In this document: one piece after another, positions 32,249 to 41,056 of the stretch
Layout: every line of letters begins with the position of its first letter
How positions within the stretch are numbered: the stretch's first letter is position 1
Assembly: GCA_910577185.1 (NCBI GenBank)
Contig: CAJTLR010000005.1
Span: forward strand, 1 to 41,056
Origin: an uncultured Acetatifactor sp.
Lineage (GTDB): Bacteria > Bacillota > Clostridia > Lachnospirales > Lachnospiraceae
Reading direction: 5' to 3'
Length of the DNA: 41,056 bases
The notes under the pieces: model-generated
Seen by the model: the letters and a program-made list of their open reading frames with translations, nothing else
Databases searched by the model: none
What the model was told of the DNA's origin: nothing
Position numbers and translations under genes: made by a program

Positions 32249-32281
32249 AGGCCGGATGGCCATAAATACCATGAGTGGCCT
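32249..32281 (+). repeat. AGGCC-ATGG hairpin element, copy 2
   Basis: aggcc (32249-32253) pairs with ggcct (32277-32281), and atgg (32256-32259) with ccat (32269-32272) around ccataaata. Same layout as 18961-18993. It sits 22 nt downstream of the -10 hexamer, in the kinase 5' leader. Confidence 0.6.
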
Positions 32282-32328
32282 GGAATGCATGAAGGGGCCG
32301 AATGGATTTGGGCAAAGGAGGTTGGATC

Positions 32329-33810
32329 ATGAAATTCAGGACAAGGCTGCGCGTTACATTTGTCACCATTATTGTTCTGCCGCTGGTGCTGACGGCTCTG
32401 GCATTTTGCGGCATCGCGCTGTATCTGGTAAACGTTCAGAAGGATTTTCCCGTGGTGCAGCCGGATTATGCCATTATGACCGAAAACATGGAGGAAGTGG
32501 TGGATGCCACCAATGAGATCTTCTTGTTCCTGAAGAAGAAAGCGGAGACGGATCCTGCCTGCCTGGCCGACAAGGAATATCTGGAGGAGATAAACTCCCG
32601 GATTACCCGGAAAACCACGTACATTCTGGTCAGAAAAGACGACGAGCTTTATTACGCCGGAAACCGGGAGGCGGCAGAAGCAATTTTTCCAAGGCTGTCA
32701 GGGCATGGGAAATATGACCTGGCGGAGGACTCCGGCATTTATTATGACGAGATGGATAAGTTTGTAAAGCAGCTGGATTTTATTTTTCCGGATGGCAGCA
32801 GGGGAAGCGTGTTTGTAATCACAAAAGTAAATTCCCTGATTTCCAGGAAGCTGCTGGTAGATATGGCAGTGGCAATCTTTCTGATTTTGATATTCACCGG
32901 CCTGATGCTGACCAAGTGGATTCACAAAGGCGTGTTTGATCCGGTGAATCAGCTGAATATGGCCATGAGAAAAATCAAGGAGGGCAATTTTGAATATGCC
33001 CTGCAGACGGATGCAAAGGGAGAAATAGGCGATTTATACCGGAATTATGAAGATATGCGTCTGCGTCTGAAGGAAACTACCGAGGAAAACCGGGAGAGCG
33101 AGAGACAGAACCGGGAACTGGTCAGCAATATTTCCCATGACCTGAAGACTCCTATCACAGCCATAAAGGGCTATGTGGAGGGGATCATGGATGGAGTGGC
33201 CGTCACTCCTGAAAAGATGGATAAGTATATTAAGACGATTTATAATAAGGCCAACGACATGGAGAGGCTGATCAATGAGCTGACTTATTATTCCGGCATA
33301 GACAATAACAGAATACCGTATAATTTTCACCGGATTAATGTTTCGGATTATTTCGGGGACTGTATTGAGGAAGTGGGGCTGGACCTGGAGCAGAAAAGCA
33401 TTGAGCTGAACTATTCCAATCTGGCGAATCCTGACACGGTTGTCATAGCCGATCCGGAGCAGATGAAGAAGGTCATCAATAATATCATCAGCAATAGTGT
33501 AAAATATCTGGATAAACCCCAGGGGGTCATTGATATCCGGATTCTTGACGAGACAGATTCCGTGCGGATTGAAATCGAGGACAACGGCAAGGGAATTGCC
33601 CAGAAGGATCTGCCCAAAATTTTTGAAAGGTTTTACCGCACGGATGCTTCCCGCAACTCTGCACAGGGCGGCAGCGGTATCGGCCTGTCCATTGTAAAAA
33701 AGATTATCGAAGACCATGGCGGATATATCTGGGCCACAAGCAAAGAGGAAGAGGGCACCTGCATTCATTTTGTACTGAGGAAATATATAGAACTTCAGGG
33801 AGAAAAGTAA
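32329..33810 (+). CDS. Sensor histidine kinase (HAMP, HisKA, HATPase)
   Basis: 493 residues. TM1 near 10-32, an extracytoplasmic domain to about 180, TM2 near 182-205, HAMP, then HisKA with His270 in VSNISHDLKTPITAIKGY. The HATPase has N-box NNIISNSVKY, G1 IEDNGKGI and G2 GGSGIGLSIV. Start ATG 32329 has AAAGGAGG at 32314-32321; the frame's earlier start at 32302 lacks one. Divergent from the VanG-like ligase, so control of that pair is plausible but unproven. The response regulator starts 45 nt later. Confidence 0.92.
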   Translation: MKFRTRLRVTFVTIIVLPLVLTALAFCGIALYLVNVQKDFPVVQPDYAIMTENMEEVVDATNEIFLFLKKKAETDPACLADKEYLEEINSRITRKTTYILVRKDDELYYAGNREAAEAIFPRLSGHGKYDLAEDSGIYYDEMDKFVKQLDFIFPDGSRGSVFVITKVNSLISRKLLVDMAVAIFLILIFTGLMLTKWIHKGVFDPVNQLNMAMRKIKEGNFEYALQTDAKGEIGDLYRNYEDMRLRLKETTEENRESERQNRELVSNISHDLKTPITAIKGYVEGIMDGVAVTPEKMDKYIKTIYNKANDMERLINELTYYSGIDNNRIPYNFHRINVSDYFGDCIEEVGLDLEQKSIELNYSNLANPDTVVIADPEQMKKVINNIISNSVKYLDKPQGVIDIRILDETDSVRIEIEDNGKGIAQKDLPKIFERFYRTDASRNSAQGGSGIGLSIVKKIIEDHGGYIWATSKEEEGTCIHFVLRKYIELQGEK

Positions 33811-33855
33811 AAAACAGGAATCAATCTGCCGCGGAAGGCAGAGGAAGATTTTATT

Positions 33856-34569
33856 ATGGGAAAGGCGGTCTTGAATATGAGCAGGATTCTGATTATTGAG
33901 GATGAGGTAGCAATTGCGGATTTGGAGAAGGATTATCTGGAACTGAGTGATTTTCAGGTGGATATCTGCAATACAGGGGACGAAGGCCTGAGTATGGCGC
34001 TGGGCGGGGAGTATAATCTGGTGGTTCTGGATTTGATGCTGCCGGGAATGGATGGATTTGAAGTCTGCCGGAAAATACGGGAGGAGAAGAATATTCCGAT
34101 TCTGATGGTGTCCGCCAAGAAGGATGACATTGACAAGATACGCGGACTGGGACTGGGCGCGGACGACTATATGACAAAGCCCTTCAGCCCCAGTGAGCTG
34201 GTTGCAAGGGTTAAGGCGCATATGGCAAGGTATGAGCGGCTGGGGGGCACCAACCAGAAGCCGCAGAACGACATTGTGGAGATCAGGGGAATCCGGATTG
34301 ACAAGACGGCCCGCCGGGTATATGTGAACGGGGAAGAGAGAACCTTTACCACCAAGGAGTTTGATCTGCTCACGTTTCTGGCAGAAAATCCCAATCATGT
34401 GTATACCAAAGAAGAATTGTTCCGTGAGATCTGGGATATGGATTCCATAGGCGATATTGCCACGGTCACGGTGCATATTAAGAAGATCCGGGAAAAGATT
34501 GAAAAAGATACTGCGAAACCCCAGTATATTGAAACCATCTGGGGCGTGGGATACCGTTTTAAAGTATAA
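33856..34569 (+). CDS. OmpR/PhoB-family response regulator
   Basis: 237 residues from ATG 33856, or 230 from ATG 33877 (MSRILIIEDE), which is the more canonical receiver start; both have usable ribosome binding sites. Receiver with phospho-acceptor Asp59 (VVLDLMLPG) and Lys108 (MTKPFSP), then a winged-helix DNA-binding domain (FTTKEFDLLTFLAENPNHVYTKEELF, TVHIKKIREKIE, IWGVGYRF). Layout and sequence resemble VanR-type regulators. Pairs with the kinase just upstream. Confidence 0.93.
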   Translation: MGKAVLNMSRILIIEDEVAIADLEKDYLELSDFQVDICNTGDEGLSMALGGEYNLVVLDLMLPGMDGFEVCRKIREEKNIPILMVSAKKDDIDKIRGLGLGADDYMTKPFSPSELVARVKAHMARYERLGGTNQKPQNDIVEIRGIRIDKTARRVYVNGEERTFTTKEFDLLTFLAENPNHVYTKEELFREIWDMDSIGDIATVTVHIKKIREKIEKDTAKPQYIETIWGVGYRFKV

Positions 34570-34593
34570 AAATGTCCGACAAAAATTCTTGAA

Positions 34594-34641
34594 AGGCGTG
34601 CCGGTCCGGCCGTAAAACAAAAAAGGGCGGACCCGGCACCG
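34594..34641 (+). promoter_or_regulatory. Hairpin between response regulator and YfhO-like gene
   Basis: gtgccggtccg and cggacccggcac pair with one bulged base; the loop is A-rich (taaaacaaaaaa). It may attenuate read-through into the YfhO-like gene, but no U-tract follows directly. Confidence 0.4.
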
Positions 34642-34654
34642 GAATGGGGGATCC

Positions 34655-37156
34655 ATGGGGGGAAAACTTCATAATAAAAAGTTCAGCTGCCGGACGCGGG
34701 GTCTGTATTATTTGTCCTGCTTCGCGATTTCGGTGGCAGGCATGCTTCTGATCCTGAAGTCCAGGGGTTTTTACCCTTTTAAGGAAGACTCTCTTTTCAT
34801 GCTGGACATGCAGGATCAGTTTATGGAATTCTACGCCTCGCTGCGGTATATTTCCGGCGGGGATAATTCTCTTTTTTATTCCTGGGCCAGGTCCCTTGGC
34901 GGTAACTATATCGGCCTTTATGCCTATTATCTGGCAAATCCATTGTCCTGGCTTACAATTTTATTTCCCATAAGACAATTTCATACGGCGATTCTGGTTC
35001 TGACCCTTGTGAAAGTCGGCTGCTGCAGTGTCAGCTTTTCGGTTTTTGCATCCTGGCTGTGGAAGAGGTATCATGCTGTCCCAGGCAAAGACCGCAAAGG
35101 GGCAGAGGATTTCTGCTGGGGACAGTTTCTGCTGGTGCCCCTGGCGGTGAGTTATGGGCTGATTTCTTACAATATTATTTATTCATCCTGCCTGATGTGG
35201 CTGGACGGCGTCATGATGCTCCCGCTGGTGATGCTGGGGATTGAGCGGATTCTGGAAGGCAGGAAAGGGCTGGTGTATCTGCTGGCTTATGCCGGCAGCT
35301 GTCTGTTTAATTATTATACCGGATACATGCTGGGACTGTTTGCCGCCATCTATTTTGTGTTCCGTCTGGCCTGTCTGTTTTCGGGGAAAAAATGGAAGTA
35401 TTATGGGGCTGCCGCGTGCCGTTTTGCCTTTGTCACCCTTCTGGCCGTGGGACTGTCCGCCCCGCTGCTGGTGCCTGTGGTCAGGGACCTGGCTTCGGGA
35501 AAGTTTGCGGTGACACAGAGTTTCGGGGAGAAGGGGACTTATTTCCCGTTTCTGAATCTCTTTGAAAAATTTACCAATGGATCCTATCATACCATTCTGC
35601 CCAGATATTTCGGCGCGGTGACCATGCCGGCGGTCTATTGCGGGTATGTGGGTATCGGACTGGCGATTCTGTTTTTTCTGGTGCGCAGGATTTCGGTCCG
35701 GGAAAAGGCTGCCGCCGGAGTGGTTCTGGCGGTTCTGGCCATGAGTTTTTACCTGGTTTCCGTGAACCTGGTCTGGCATGGTTTTGCGTTTCCCAACAGT
35801 TTCCCTTTCCGCCAGTCCTTTGTGATGAGTTTTTTTGTGCTTTATCTGGCCGCCAGGGCGGTGTGCGCGCTTCCGGTAGAAAAATTGCCCACGGTCCGGC
35901 AGCGAAAGCCCGTGCTGGAATGTACGGCTCTTCTGATGATGGGCATTGTGGCCGCGGACATGGGTTTGAACGGACGCGCATTGCTGTATCAATTACAGAA
36001 TGAGTTCGGTTATGATGATGTGGATTATTATGTTTCGTCTTACGATAAGACACAGCCTCTGATTGAGGGAATCCAGGAAAGGGACCAGGGATTTTACAGG
36101 GTAAACCAGGGGTTTGAATATTCTAAAAATGATGCCATGCTGCTGGGGTATCATGGGATGACGCATTATTCTTCCACCTTTAACGCGGCTGTGAACAGGC
36201 TGACCCGCATTCTGGGAATGGCCCAGGACTGGTTTTACAATACCGGCTATGGTTCCACGCCGCTGACGGACAGTCTTTTGGGAGTCCGGTATATTCTGGA
36301 GGACGCGGATGTGCCGGAATTTTACACTCTGCTGGACGAGACGGAGTTTGGTACCGCTTCCTATATAAATGAAAATGCGCTTCCCGTGGTATATAGCGCG
36401 CCGGTCTCCGAAACCAATGTGGATTTCGGGGAAACGGATCCTTTCCGGAATCAGAATCTTCTGCTGAACAGCATAGCGGGCACGGACGAGGCATATTTCA
36501 CTTCCGTAGATTTTGCCACAGAAAACAAAGGGGAGGGCTGGAGCTACACGTTTACGGCAGACTCTTTGGAACCGGTATATCTTTATCTGGATACGGGAGA
36601 CTATTCCCAGGCGGATGTCCTTGTAAACGGGGAGACAGTGGGAGAGTATTTTACATCCGAGACAAGATGTATTTTGTATCTGGGCAGCTTCCGGCCAGAC
36701 CAGACAGTGACAGTGGATGTTATTCCGGTTGCGGCCGTCGGGGTGAGAAACGCCCTGATCTGTCGTCTGAACACAGGGCTTTTAAAGGAAGCGTTACAGA
36801 ATTTAAAAGAAAACGGCATGGAGATTGCACGGCATAAGGGCGGGAAGCTGGAGGGCTCCATAGAAGTTCCGGAAGGTTATGGAATTATGACCTCCATTCC
36901 CTGGGATGCAGGCTGGAAGGTGAGAATCGACGGAAAACAGGTTCAGCCGGAAAAATATGCGGATACCTTCATGATGATCAGAACAGGGGCAGGAACCCAC
37001 AGGATTACCTTTTCCTATGTGTCCCCCGGATTCGGAACGGGAATGGCCGTGTTTGCGGCAGCAGCGCTGTCCGGGCTGTTCTACTTTGGAAAGCCCGGTC
37101 CGGCAATGAAAAAAGTGTTGACTTGTACAGTATTCTGTGGTAAAAGTTTACGTTGA
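34655..37156 (+). CDS. YfhO-family membrane protein
   Basis: 833 residues with about 12-14 N-terminal TM helices up to about residue 440, and an extracellular C-terminal domain ending in one more TM near 795-815. FYPFKEDSLFMLDMQDQFMEFYASLRYISG and SWARSLGGNYIGLYAYYLANPL, with the acidic pair in DMQDQ, are hallmarks of YfhO, which is a GT-C-type glycosyltransferase that adds sugars to lipoteichoic acid or other cell-surface polymers from lipid-linked donors. Located beside two further GT-C-like genes. The ATG at 34655 follows GGGGGA. Confidence 0.9.
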   Translation: MGGKLHNKKFSCRTRGLYYLSCFAISVAGMLLILKSRGFYPFKEDSLFMLDMQDQFMEFYASLRYISGGDNSLFYSWARSLGGNYIGLYAYYLANPLSWLTILFPIRQFHTAILVLTLVKVGCCSVSFSVFASWLWKRYHAVPGKDRKGAEDFCWGQFLLVPLAVSYGLISYNIIYSSCLMWLDGVMMLPLVMLGIERILEGRKGLVYLLAYAGSCLFNYYTGYMLGLFAAIYFVFRLACLFSGKKWKYYGAAACRFAFVTLLAVGLSAPLLVPVVRDLASGKFAVTQSFGEKGTYFPFLNLFEKFTNGSYHTILPRYFGAVTMPAVYCGYVGIGLAILFFLVRRISVREKAAAGVVLAVLAMSFYLVSVNLVWHGFAFPNSFPFRQSFVMSFFVLYLAARAVCALPVEKLPTVRQRKPVLECTALLMMGIVAADMGLNGRALLYQLQNEFGYDDVDYYVSSYDKTQPLIEGIQERDQGFYRVNQGFEYSKNDAMLLGYHGMTHYSSTFNAAVNRLTRILGMAQDWFYNTGYGSTPLTDSLLGVRYILEDADVPEFYTLLDETEFGTASYINENALPVVYSAPVSETNVDFGETDPFRNQNLLLNSIAGTDEAYFTSVDFATENKGEGWSYTFTADSLEPVYLYLDTGDYSQADVLVNGETVGEYFTSETRCILYLGSFRPDQTVTVDVIPVAAVGVRNALICRLNTGLLKEALQNLKENGMEIARHKGGKLEGSIEVPEGYGIMTSIPWDAGWKVRIDGKQVQPEKYADTFMMIRTGAGTHRITFSYVSPGFGTGMAVFAAAALSGLFYFGKPGPAMKKVLTCTVFCGKSLR

Positions 37157-37220
37157 GGCACGCAGAATATGATCAGGGCCCGGGATATTTCCGGACCGTC
37201 ACGGAATATAGGAGAAAGAT

Positions 37221-38678
37221 ATGCTGCCGGAAGCATTTTTGGAGAGAATGCAGCAGATGCTGGGAAAAGAATACACGGCTTTCCTGGAGACCCTGGAACA
37301 GGAAAAACACCAGGCCCTGCGGCTGAATTCCCTGAAGCGGGGGCTGGACGGGATAAATGCTGCGGAGCGGTACGGGAGCGGCATCGTCTGGGATTTTGCC
37401 CATTTGGAAAAGGTTCCCTGGGCTGAGACGGGATATTATTATCAGGCATGCGACCAGCCGGGAAAGCATCCTTTTCATGAGGCGGGGCTGTATTATATTC
37501 AGGAACCCAGCGCCATGGCGCCGGCGGAACTGCTGGAGGCGGCGCCGGGAGACAGGGTGCTGGATCTGTGCGCCGCGCCCGGGGGAAAGAGCACACAGAT
37601 TGCGGCAAAGCTGCAGGGGGGCGGAATTCTGTTCTGCAATGAGATTCATTCCGCAAGGGCAAAGATACTGTCGGAAAATATAGAGCGTATGGGAATTTGC
37701 AATGCATGTGTCACAAACGAGACGCCGGAACGCCTGGCAGAAGCGCTGGCAGGCTATTTTGACAAAATCCTGGTGGATGCGCCCTGTTCCGGGGAAGGCA
37801 TGTTCCGCAAGAACGGAAGCGCCAGCGAGGAATGGAGCCCGGAAAATGTGAAAATGTGTGCGGAGAGACAGGACCGCATTCTGGATAGCGCGGCAAAGCT
37901 GCTTGCGCCCGGAGGAAGACTGGTGTATTCCACCTGCACCTTTGCCCCTGAGGAAAACGAGGGGAGCATCAGCAGGTTTTTAGAGCGCCACGGGGAATTT
38001 GAAATTCTTCCGGTTCCCAAAGAGGAAATGGGTCTGACCGGTTGTGACGGAGTGCCTTCATTCTGGGAAAAACCTGCGGAAGGACTGGACAGGACAGTGC
38101 GCCTGGGGCCCTGGCGTATCAGGGGCGAAGGGCATTTTGCGGCAGTTTTGCAGAAAACGGGCCATAGGGGAGAAGAATATTGCCGCGGGGATGCAGCCGG
38201 TATCATAAAGGGGTCTGCCGGAAATCAGCTGGAAAGCTTTTATGATTTTTGCCAACAGAATCTCTGCTTCCCCTCAGGCAGGTATCAGGATTCGGAAATG
38301 CTGGATGCCGTGGGAAGGAGGGGCGCCGGCCAGTATCTGGGTTTTGGGGATCATCTCTATCTGGTCCCGGCCGGGATGCCGGATTTGAGAGGCCTGAAAG
38401 TACTGCGTCCCGGACTGCACCTGGGAGAGAGAAAAAAAGGGCGCTTTGAACCTTCCCACGCCCTGGCGCAGGCTGTTGCGCCGGCATATGCGGCGCACAT
38501 ATGGCAGCTGGATTCCCGGGAAACCGACGTGAGGGCTTATCTGAACGGCCAGACGCTGCCGGCAGCAGGAGAAAAAGGATGGTATCTGGTCTGTGTGGAT
38601 GGCTTCGGCACGGGCTGGGGAAAGCTGGCCGGCAGTCTCATGAAAAATCATTATCCCAGGGGATTGCGCCAAAAATAG
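37221..38678 (+). CDS. RsmF/YebU-like rRNA cytosine-C5 methyltransferase
   Basis: 485 residues of the NOL1/NOP2/Sun family. The SAM site is VLDLCAAPGGKSTQIA; motif IV DAPCSGEGMFRK and motif VI YSTCTFAPEENE carry the two cysteines (the TC Cys is the nucleophile). The C-terminal part (about 320-485) is a PUA-like RNA-binding domain as in RsmF. It methylates C5 of cytosine in rRNA (16S C1407 in E. coli RsmF). ATG 37221 follows GGAGAAAG. Functionally unlike its neighbours. Confidence 0.9.
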   Translation: MLPEAFLERMQQMLGKEYTAFLETLEQEKHQALRLNSLKRGLDGINAAERYGSGIVWDFAHLEKVPWAETGYYYQACDQPGKHPFHEAGLYYIQEPSAMAPAELLEAAPGDRVLDLCAAPGGKSTQIAAKLQGGGILFCNEIHSARAKILSENIERMGICNACVTNETPERLAEALAGYFDKILVDAPCSGEGMFRKNGSASEEWSPENVKMCAERQDRILDSAAKLLAPGGRLVYSTCTFAPEENEGSISRFLERHGEFEILPVPKEEMGLTGCDGVPSFWEKPAEGLDRTVRLGPWRIRGEGHFAAVLQKTGHRGEEYCRGDAAGIIKGSAGNQLESFYDFCQQNLCFPSGRYQDSEMLDAVGRRGAGQYLGFGDHLYLVPAGMPDLRGLKVLRPGLHLGERKKGRFEPSHALAQAVAPAYAAHIWQLDSRETDVRAYLNGQTLPAAGEKGWYLVCVDGFGTGWGKLAGSLMKNHYPRGLRQK

Positions 38679-38706
38679 ACTGGATGACCGGAAAAGAGGA
38701 TATGGT

Positions 38707-39876
38707 ATGCAAGAGATGAACCGCAGGACATTTTTTATTTTAATAGGGATGATTTCCATACTGGGCATGGCTTTGCGCTGGATGGGAATCTGGTATGTGG
38801 GAGTTGATTTTGAAAACAGCCTGATGATGTGGTTTAACCAGCTGAAAGAAGTGGGTTCGCTTGCGGCCATGACCAATTATACAGGAGACTATAATCTGCC
38901 CCACGCGACGATTTTCTATCTGCTGACCCTGATACCGGTGGAACCCATAATCAGTATCAAAATGGTATCCATTCTCTTCGATTATCTGGAAGCATTTCTG
39001 GCGATGAAAATGGTTATGGCGATTGTTTCCGGCACAAAGAAAGGTTATTTTTACGGAAGCTGGGCGTATCTTCTGGTTTTGTGCAATCCCCTGGCCGTAA
39101 TCAACAGCGGATATCTTGCCCAGAGTGAAAGTCTCTGGGTTTACCTGGCATTGCTGAGTTTCTGGTATGTGTGGCAGGATAAACCGGTAAGAGGCATGTG
39201 GGCGCTGGGGTTCGGCATCGCCATGAAGCTTCAGGCAGTCTTTATTCTTCCCCTGCTTCTGATCATGTATTTTTACAAAAAGAAATTTTCCATTCTTCAT
39301 CTTGTGTGGATTCCTGTTTCCATTCAGGCATTGTGCATTCCTGCCATACTGGGGGGATGCAGCTTTGACAGCGCCTTTGTACTGTTTAAAAATATGCTGG
39401 GGGAATATCCGTTTATGTACTACTATTACCCCAATATCTGGACGTTTTTTCAGGATGCACCCTATTACCAGTTCGGCCGGGCGGCCATTGTCATCACCTT
39501 CCTTGCACTGCTGATGTTTGCGGTATTGTTTGTGCAGTCCGGAAAAAAACACAGTCTGGAAGCGTATCTGGAATATATTGTGTGGACCACCATGACTTGT
39601 GCCATGCTGCTGCCCTGCATGCATGAACGCTACAATTATATTGCGGAGATTCTGCTGCCTGTATGTGCCATTCTGAACCGCAGGTTCTGGCTGCCGGCGG
39701 TGGGGCTGGTGCTGATTTCCCTGCAGTGCAATGGGGGCAGTTATCTGGGCTGGAACCATGTATCCCATTACGCACTGGCAGCGGGCAATCTTGTGATTTA
39801 TTTTTATCTTACATGGAACTGCTTTTTCGGGCTGTATAAGGGCTATCAAACACGGAAGGAAACGGAATCATGCTGA
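38707..39876 (+). CDS. GT-C-type membrane glycosyltransferase, Gpi18/mannosyltransferase-like
   Basis: 389 residues with about 9-10 transmembrane helices. The first lumen-like loop has Asp in GVDFENSLMMWFNQL, and MHERYNY near residue 305 resembles the HERY segment of Gpi18-like mannosyltransferases. The NSGYLAQSESLWVY and GFGIAMKLQAVF segments also fit that family. Probably transfers a sugar from a polyprenyl donor to an envelope polymer. The sugar is unknown. Its stop overlaps the start of the next gene (ATGCTGA), so the two are coupled. Confidence 0.75.
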   Translation: MQEMNRRTFFILIGMISILGMALRWMGIWYVGVDFENSLMMWFNQLKEVGSLAAMTNYTGDYNLPHATIFYLLTLIPVEPIISIKMVSILFDYLEAFLAMKMVMAIVSGTKKGYFYGSWAYLLVLCNPLAVINSGYLAQSESLWVYLALLSFWYVWQDKPVRGMWALGFGIAMKLQAVFILPLLLIMYFYKKKFSILHLVWIPVSIQALCIPAILGGCSFDSAFVLFKNMLGEYPFMYYYYPNIWTFFQDAPYYQFGRAAIVITFLALLMFAVLFVQSGKKHSLEAYLEYIVWTTMTCAMLLPCMHERYNYIAEILLPVCAILNRRFWLPAVGLVLISLQCNGGSYLGWNHVSHYALAAGNLVIYFYLTWNCFFGLYKGYQTRKETESC

Positions 39877-40739
39877 AAATAGAAAGAAAGCTGCTTTTAT
39901 GGGTGGAAAAACATATGTTTCTGCTGATGGCGCTGCTGGCGGCAGGGATTGCCCTTTATCTGAGGAGGTCGGCCATCTGGTGGGCGAGTCCTGATGCCGG
40001 GTATTATTTTGACAGGCATCCCGACCATATCCAGTCGGCGCTCTATGATCTGATGGTGCATTGGATGCAGTATCTGCCCCTGCTGCCCCTGCACAGTATG
40101 AAGTGGCTGTGCGGCATTGCTGATTTCGCGGTGGCATTTTTATGTGTGGCGGCAGCGGGAGGATATGGGCAGCGGGAGAAACTGAAACCCACATTTTATT
40201 TTGTAGTGTGTCTGCTGTCCCCGGTGGTGTATCTGCGAGGCGTCTGCTGGGCGCAGCCGGACTCGGTGGGTTTCGGGCTTTTGCTGGGGGCATACCTTTT
40301 GTGGACAAAAGGGAAAAAGATACCCGCGGTGGCGCTGGCGTCCGTGGGAGTGGCCATATATCCCTGCTTTTTGGCAGTGGTGCTGGGCTGGATGCTGTGC
40401 CGGAGGAAGGAAGTGGCAGACAGGGACTGGTGCTGGGCGGGAGCTGTGCTGGCCGGCTGTCTTTTGCTGCAGGCAGCAGCCGGGATGCTTCTTGGGATAA
40501 GCTGGAAGGAAGCGCTGTGGTCCGGTATCCGCTGGACCACCTATGAACCGCTGACGGGAGAACTCTATCAGGACCCTCTTTTGTGGGCGGGACAAATGAT
40601 AAATCTATTCGGATACGGACTGGCAATGATCAGCGGGATTGCGGCGTACCGGCACAAGATACCTTATGCGGGGACTCTGTTTGTGCACCTGGCAGTGCTG
40701 CTCTTGTACGGCAGCCTGCTGTTTCCCCCGGCGGCCTGA
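39870..40739 (+). CDS. Second GT-C-like membrane protein
   Basis: 289 residues, about 7-8 TM helices. PDAGYYFDRHPDHIQSALYDLMVHWMQYLPLLP after TM1 gives a loop with acidic and His residues, and CWAQPDSVGFGLLLGAYLLWTKGKKIPA matches the general layout of the preceding gene (AQSESLW), so the two are distant paralogues. It is 100 residues shorter and lacks an HERY-type motif, so it may act as a partner or be C-terminally reduced. Translationally coupled by a 7-bp overlap. Confidence 0.65.
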   Translation: MLKIERKLLLWVEKHMFLLMALLAAGIALYLRRSAIWWASPDAGYYFDRHPDHIQSALYDLMVHWMQYLPLLPLHSMKWLCGIADFAVAFLCVAAAGGYGQREKLKPTFYFVVCLLSPVVYLRGVCWAQPDSVGFGLLLGAYLLWTKGKKIPAVALASVGVAIYPCFLAVVLGWMLCRRKEVADRDWCWAGAVLAGCLLLQAAAGMLLGISWKEALWSGIRWTTYEPLTGELYQDPLLWAGQMINLFGYGLAMISGIAAYRHKIPYAGTLFVHLAVLLLYGSLLFPPAA

Positions 40740-40865
40740 AAAAGTTCTTTGTGGCCGGGGGGTGAAACAGGAGCCGGTGGGATGCGGCACTGGCAGGGAA
40801 CCCATGATTTTTTGGAAAATACGATAACAAAAGAGAGGATCCGTTCCGGGTGAACGGCGGAAAAT

Positions 40866-41056
40866 ATGAAGACAGAGATTCTTTACGAAGATGGAGATAT
40901 TCTGGTGGTACGAAAAGCGGCGGGGCTTGCCACACAGACGGCCCGGGCGGGACAGCAGGATGTGATCAGTGAACTGAAAAATCACCTGGAGGAAAACCTG
41001 GAGCTGACAGAAGTGTCAGAAAAAAGGAAGCTGCCTTATCTGGGGGTGATCCACCG
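40866..41056 (+). CDS. RluA-family pseudouridine synthase, N-terminal part (cut by the window end)
   Basis: 63 complete codons. ILYEDGDILVVRKAAGLATQ is the RluA/RsuA-type entry segment, and YLGVIHR at the end leads into the expected H-R-L-D motif with the catalytic Asp, cut off here. RluA enzymes isomerise uridines in 23S rRNA or tRNA. Possibly begins a new unit after the envelope genes. Confidence 0.85.
   Translation, partial: MKTEILYEDGDILVVRKAAGLATQTARAGQQDVISELKNHLEENLELTEVSEKRKLPYLGVIH

Larger units (their letters stand above)
32015..32328. other. Divergent promoter spacer between ligase and sensor kinase
   Basis: No gene. Contains a GC hairpin (tcccggc 32056-32062 / gccggga 32076-32082) in the ligase leader, a TGATATAAT extended -10 at 32219-32227 for the sensor kinase, the AGGCC-ATGG hairpin copy 2 (32249-32281), and the AAAGGAGG ribosome binding site (32314-32321). 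I see no clear -35 or -10 for the ligase. Confidence 0.6.

Noticed and set aside
33034..34656. A 540-codon minus-strand open frame
   Set aside because: It lies antisense to the kinase and response regulator, which are certain genes.

Overview
The window looks like a chromosome segment of a spore-forming, strictly anaerobic gut Firmicute, most likely Lachnospiraceae. Pointers are spoVAF and ytaF (endospore genes), a reverse rubrerythrin/rubredoxin/PerR peroxide module, luxS and mtnN, AGGAGG ribosome binding sites, TTGACA/TATAAT promoters, and two glycosidases suited to host mucin sugars.

Region 1 (1 to about 6400) is AT-rich accessory DNA in decay. It holds an alpha/beta hydrolase, a MazG-like pyrophosphohydrolase, a GrpB-family gene with one internal stop, an AlkC-like gene with a TetR-type operator, a chimera of a TetR gene and a serine-recombinase tail, a frameshifted tyrosine recombinase beside remnants of two more, and a frameshifted HEPN (ApeA-like) gene. 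Near-identical leaders precede the GrpB gene and the phosphatase at 6407, close to both ends of the recombinase-rich part.

Region 2 (6400 to 16300) has core-like composition: low-molecular-weight tyrosine phosphatase, a GH129-like alpha-N-acetylgalactosaminidase, tRNA-Ala, a chemoreceptor, a GH29 fucosidase, a YerB-type lipoprotein, a DUF3810 membrane metalloprotease and two tRNA-Gly genes.

Region 3 (16300 to 28200) carries spoVAF and ytaF, ywlG, murG, a TSCPD protein, an unknown membrane protein, a 2-hydroxyacid dehydrogenase, a GtrA protein, mtnN and luxS (activated methyl cycle and AI-2), a small protein coupled to an AAA ATPase, and the perR-rubrerythrin-rubredoxin cluster. Its spacers hold three families of structured, repeated non-coding elements.

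Region 4 (28200 to 41056) has a VanT-like membrane racemase with an unusual 11-residue-repeat linker, a VanG-like D-Ala-D-Ser/D-Ala ligase, and a divergent two-component system. A run of envelope glycan genes follows (YfhO and two GT-C-type membrane proteins, with an RsmF-like rRNA methyltransferase between them), ending in a truncated RluA pseudouridine synthase.

The most novel material is non-coding: a 42-nt bulged hairpin found three times with compensatory base changes, a palindromic repeat shared by the mtnN leader and the spoVAF 3' flank, and a 70-71 bp periodic array upstream of ywlG, one unit of which recurs in the leader of the sensor kinase. Among proteins, the VanT linker and the VanG/VanT pair lacking VanXY stand out.
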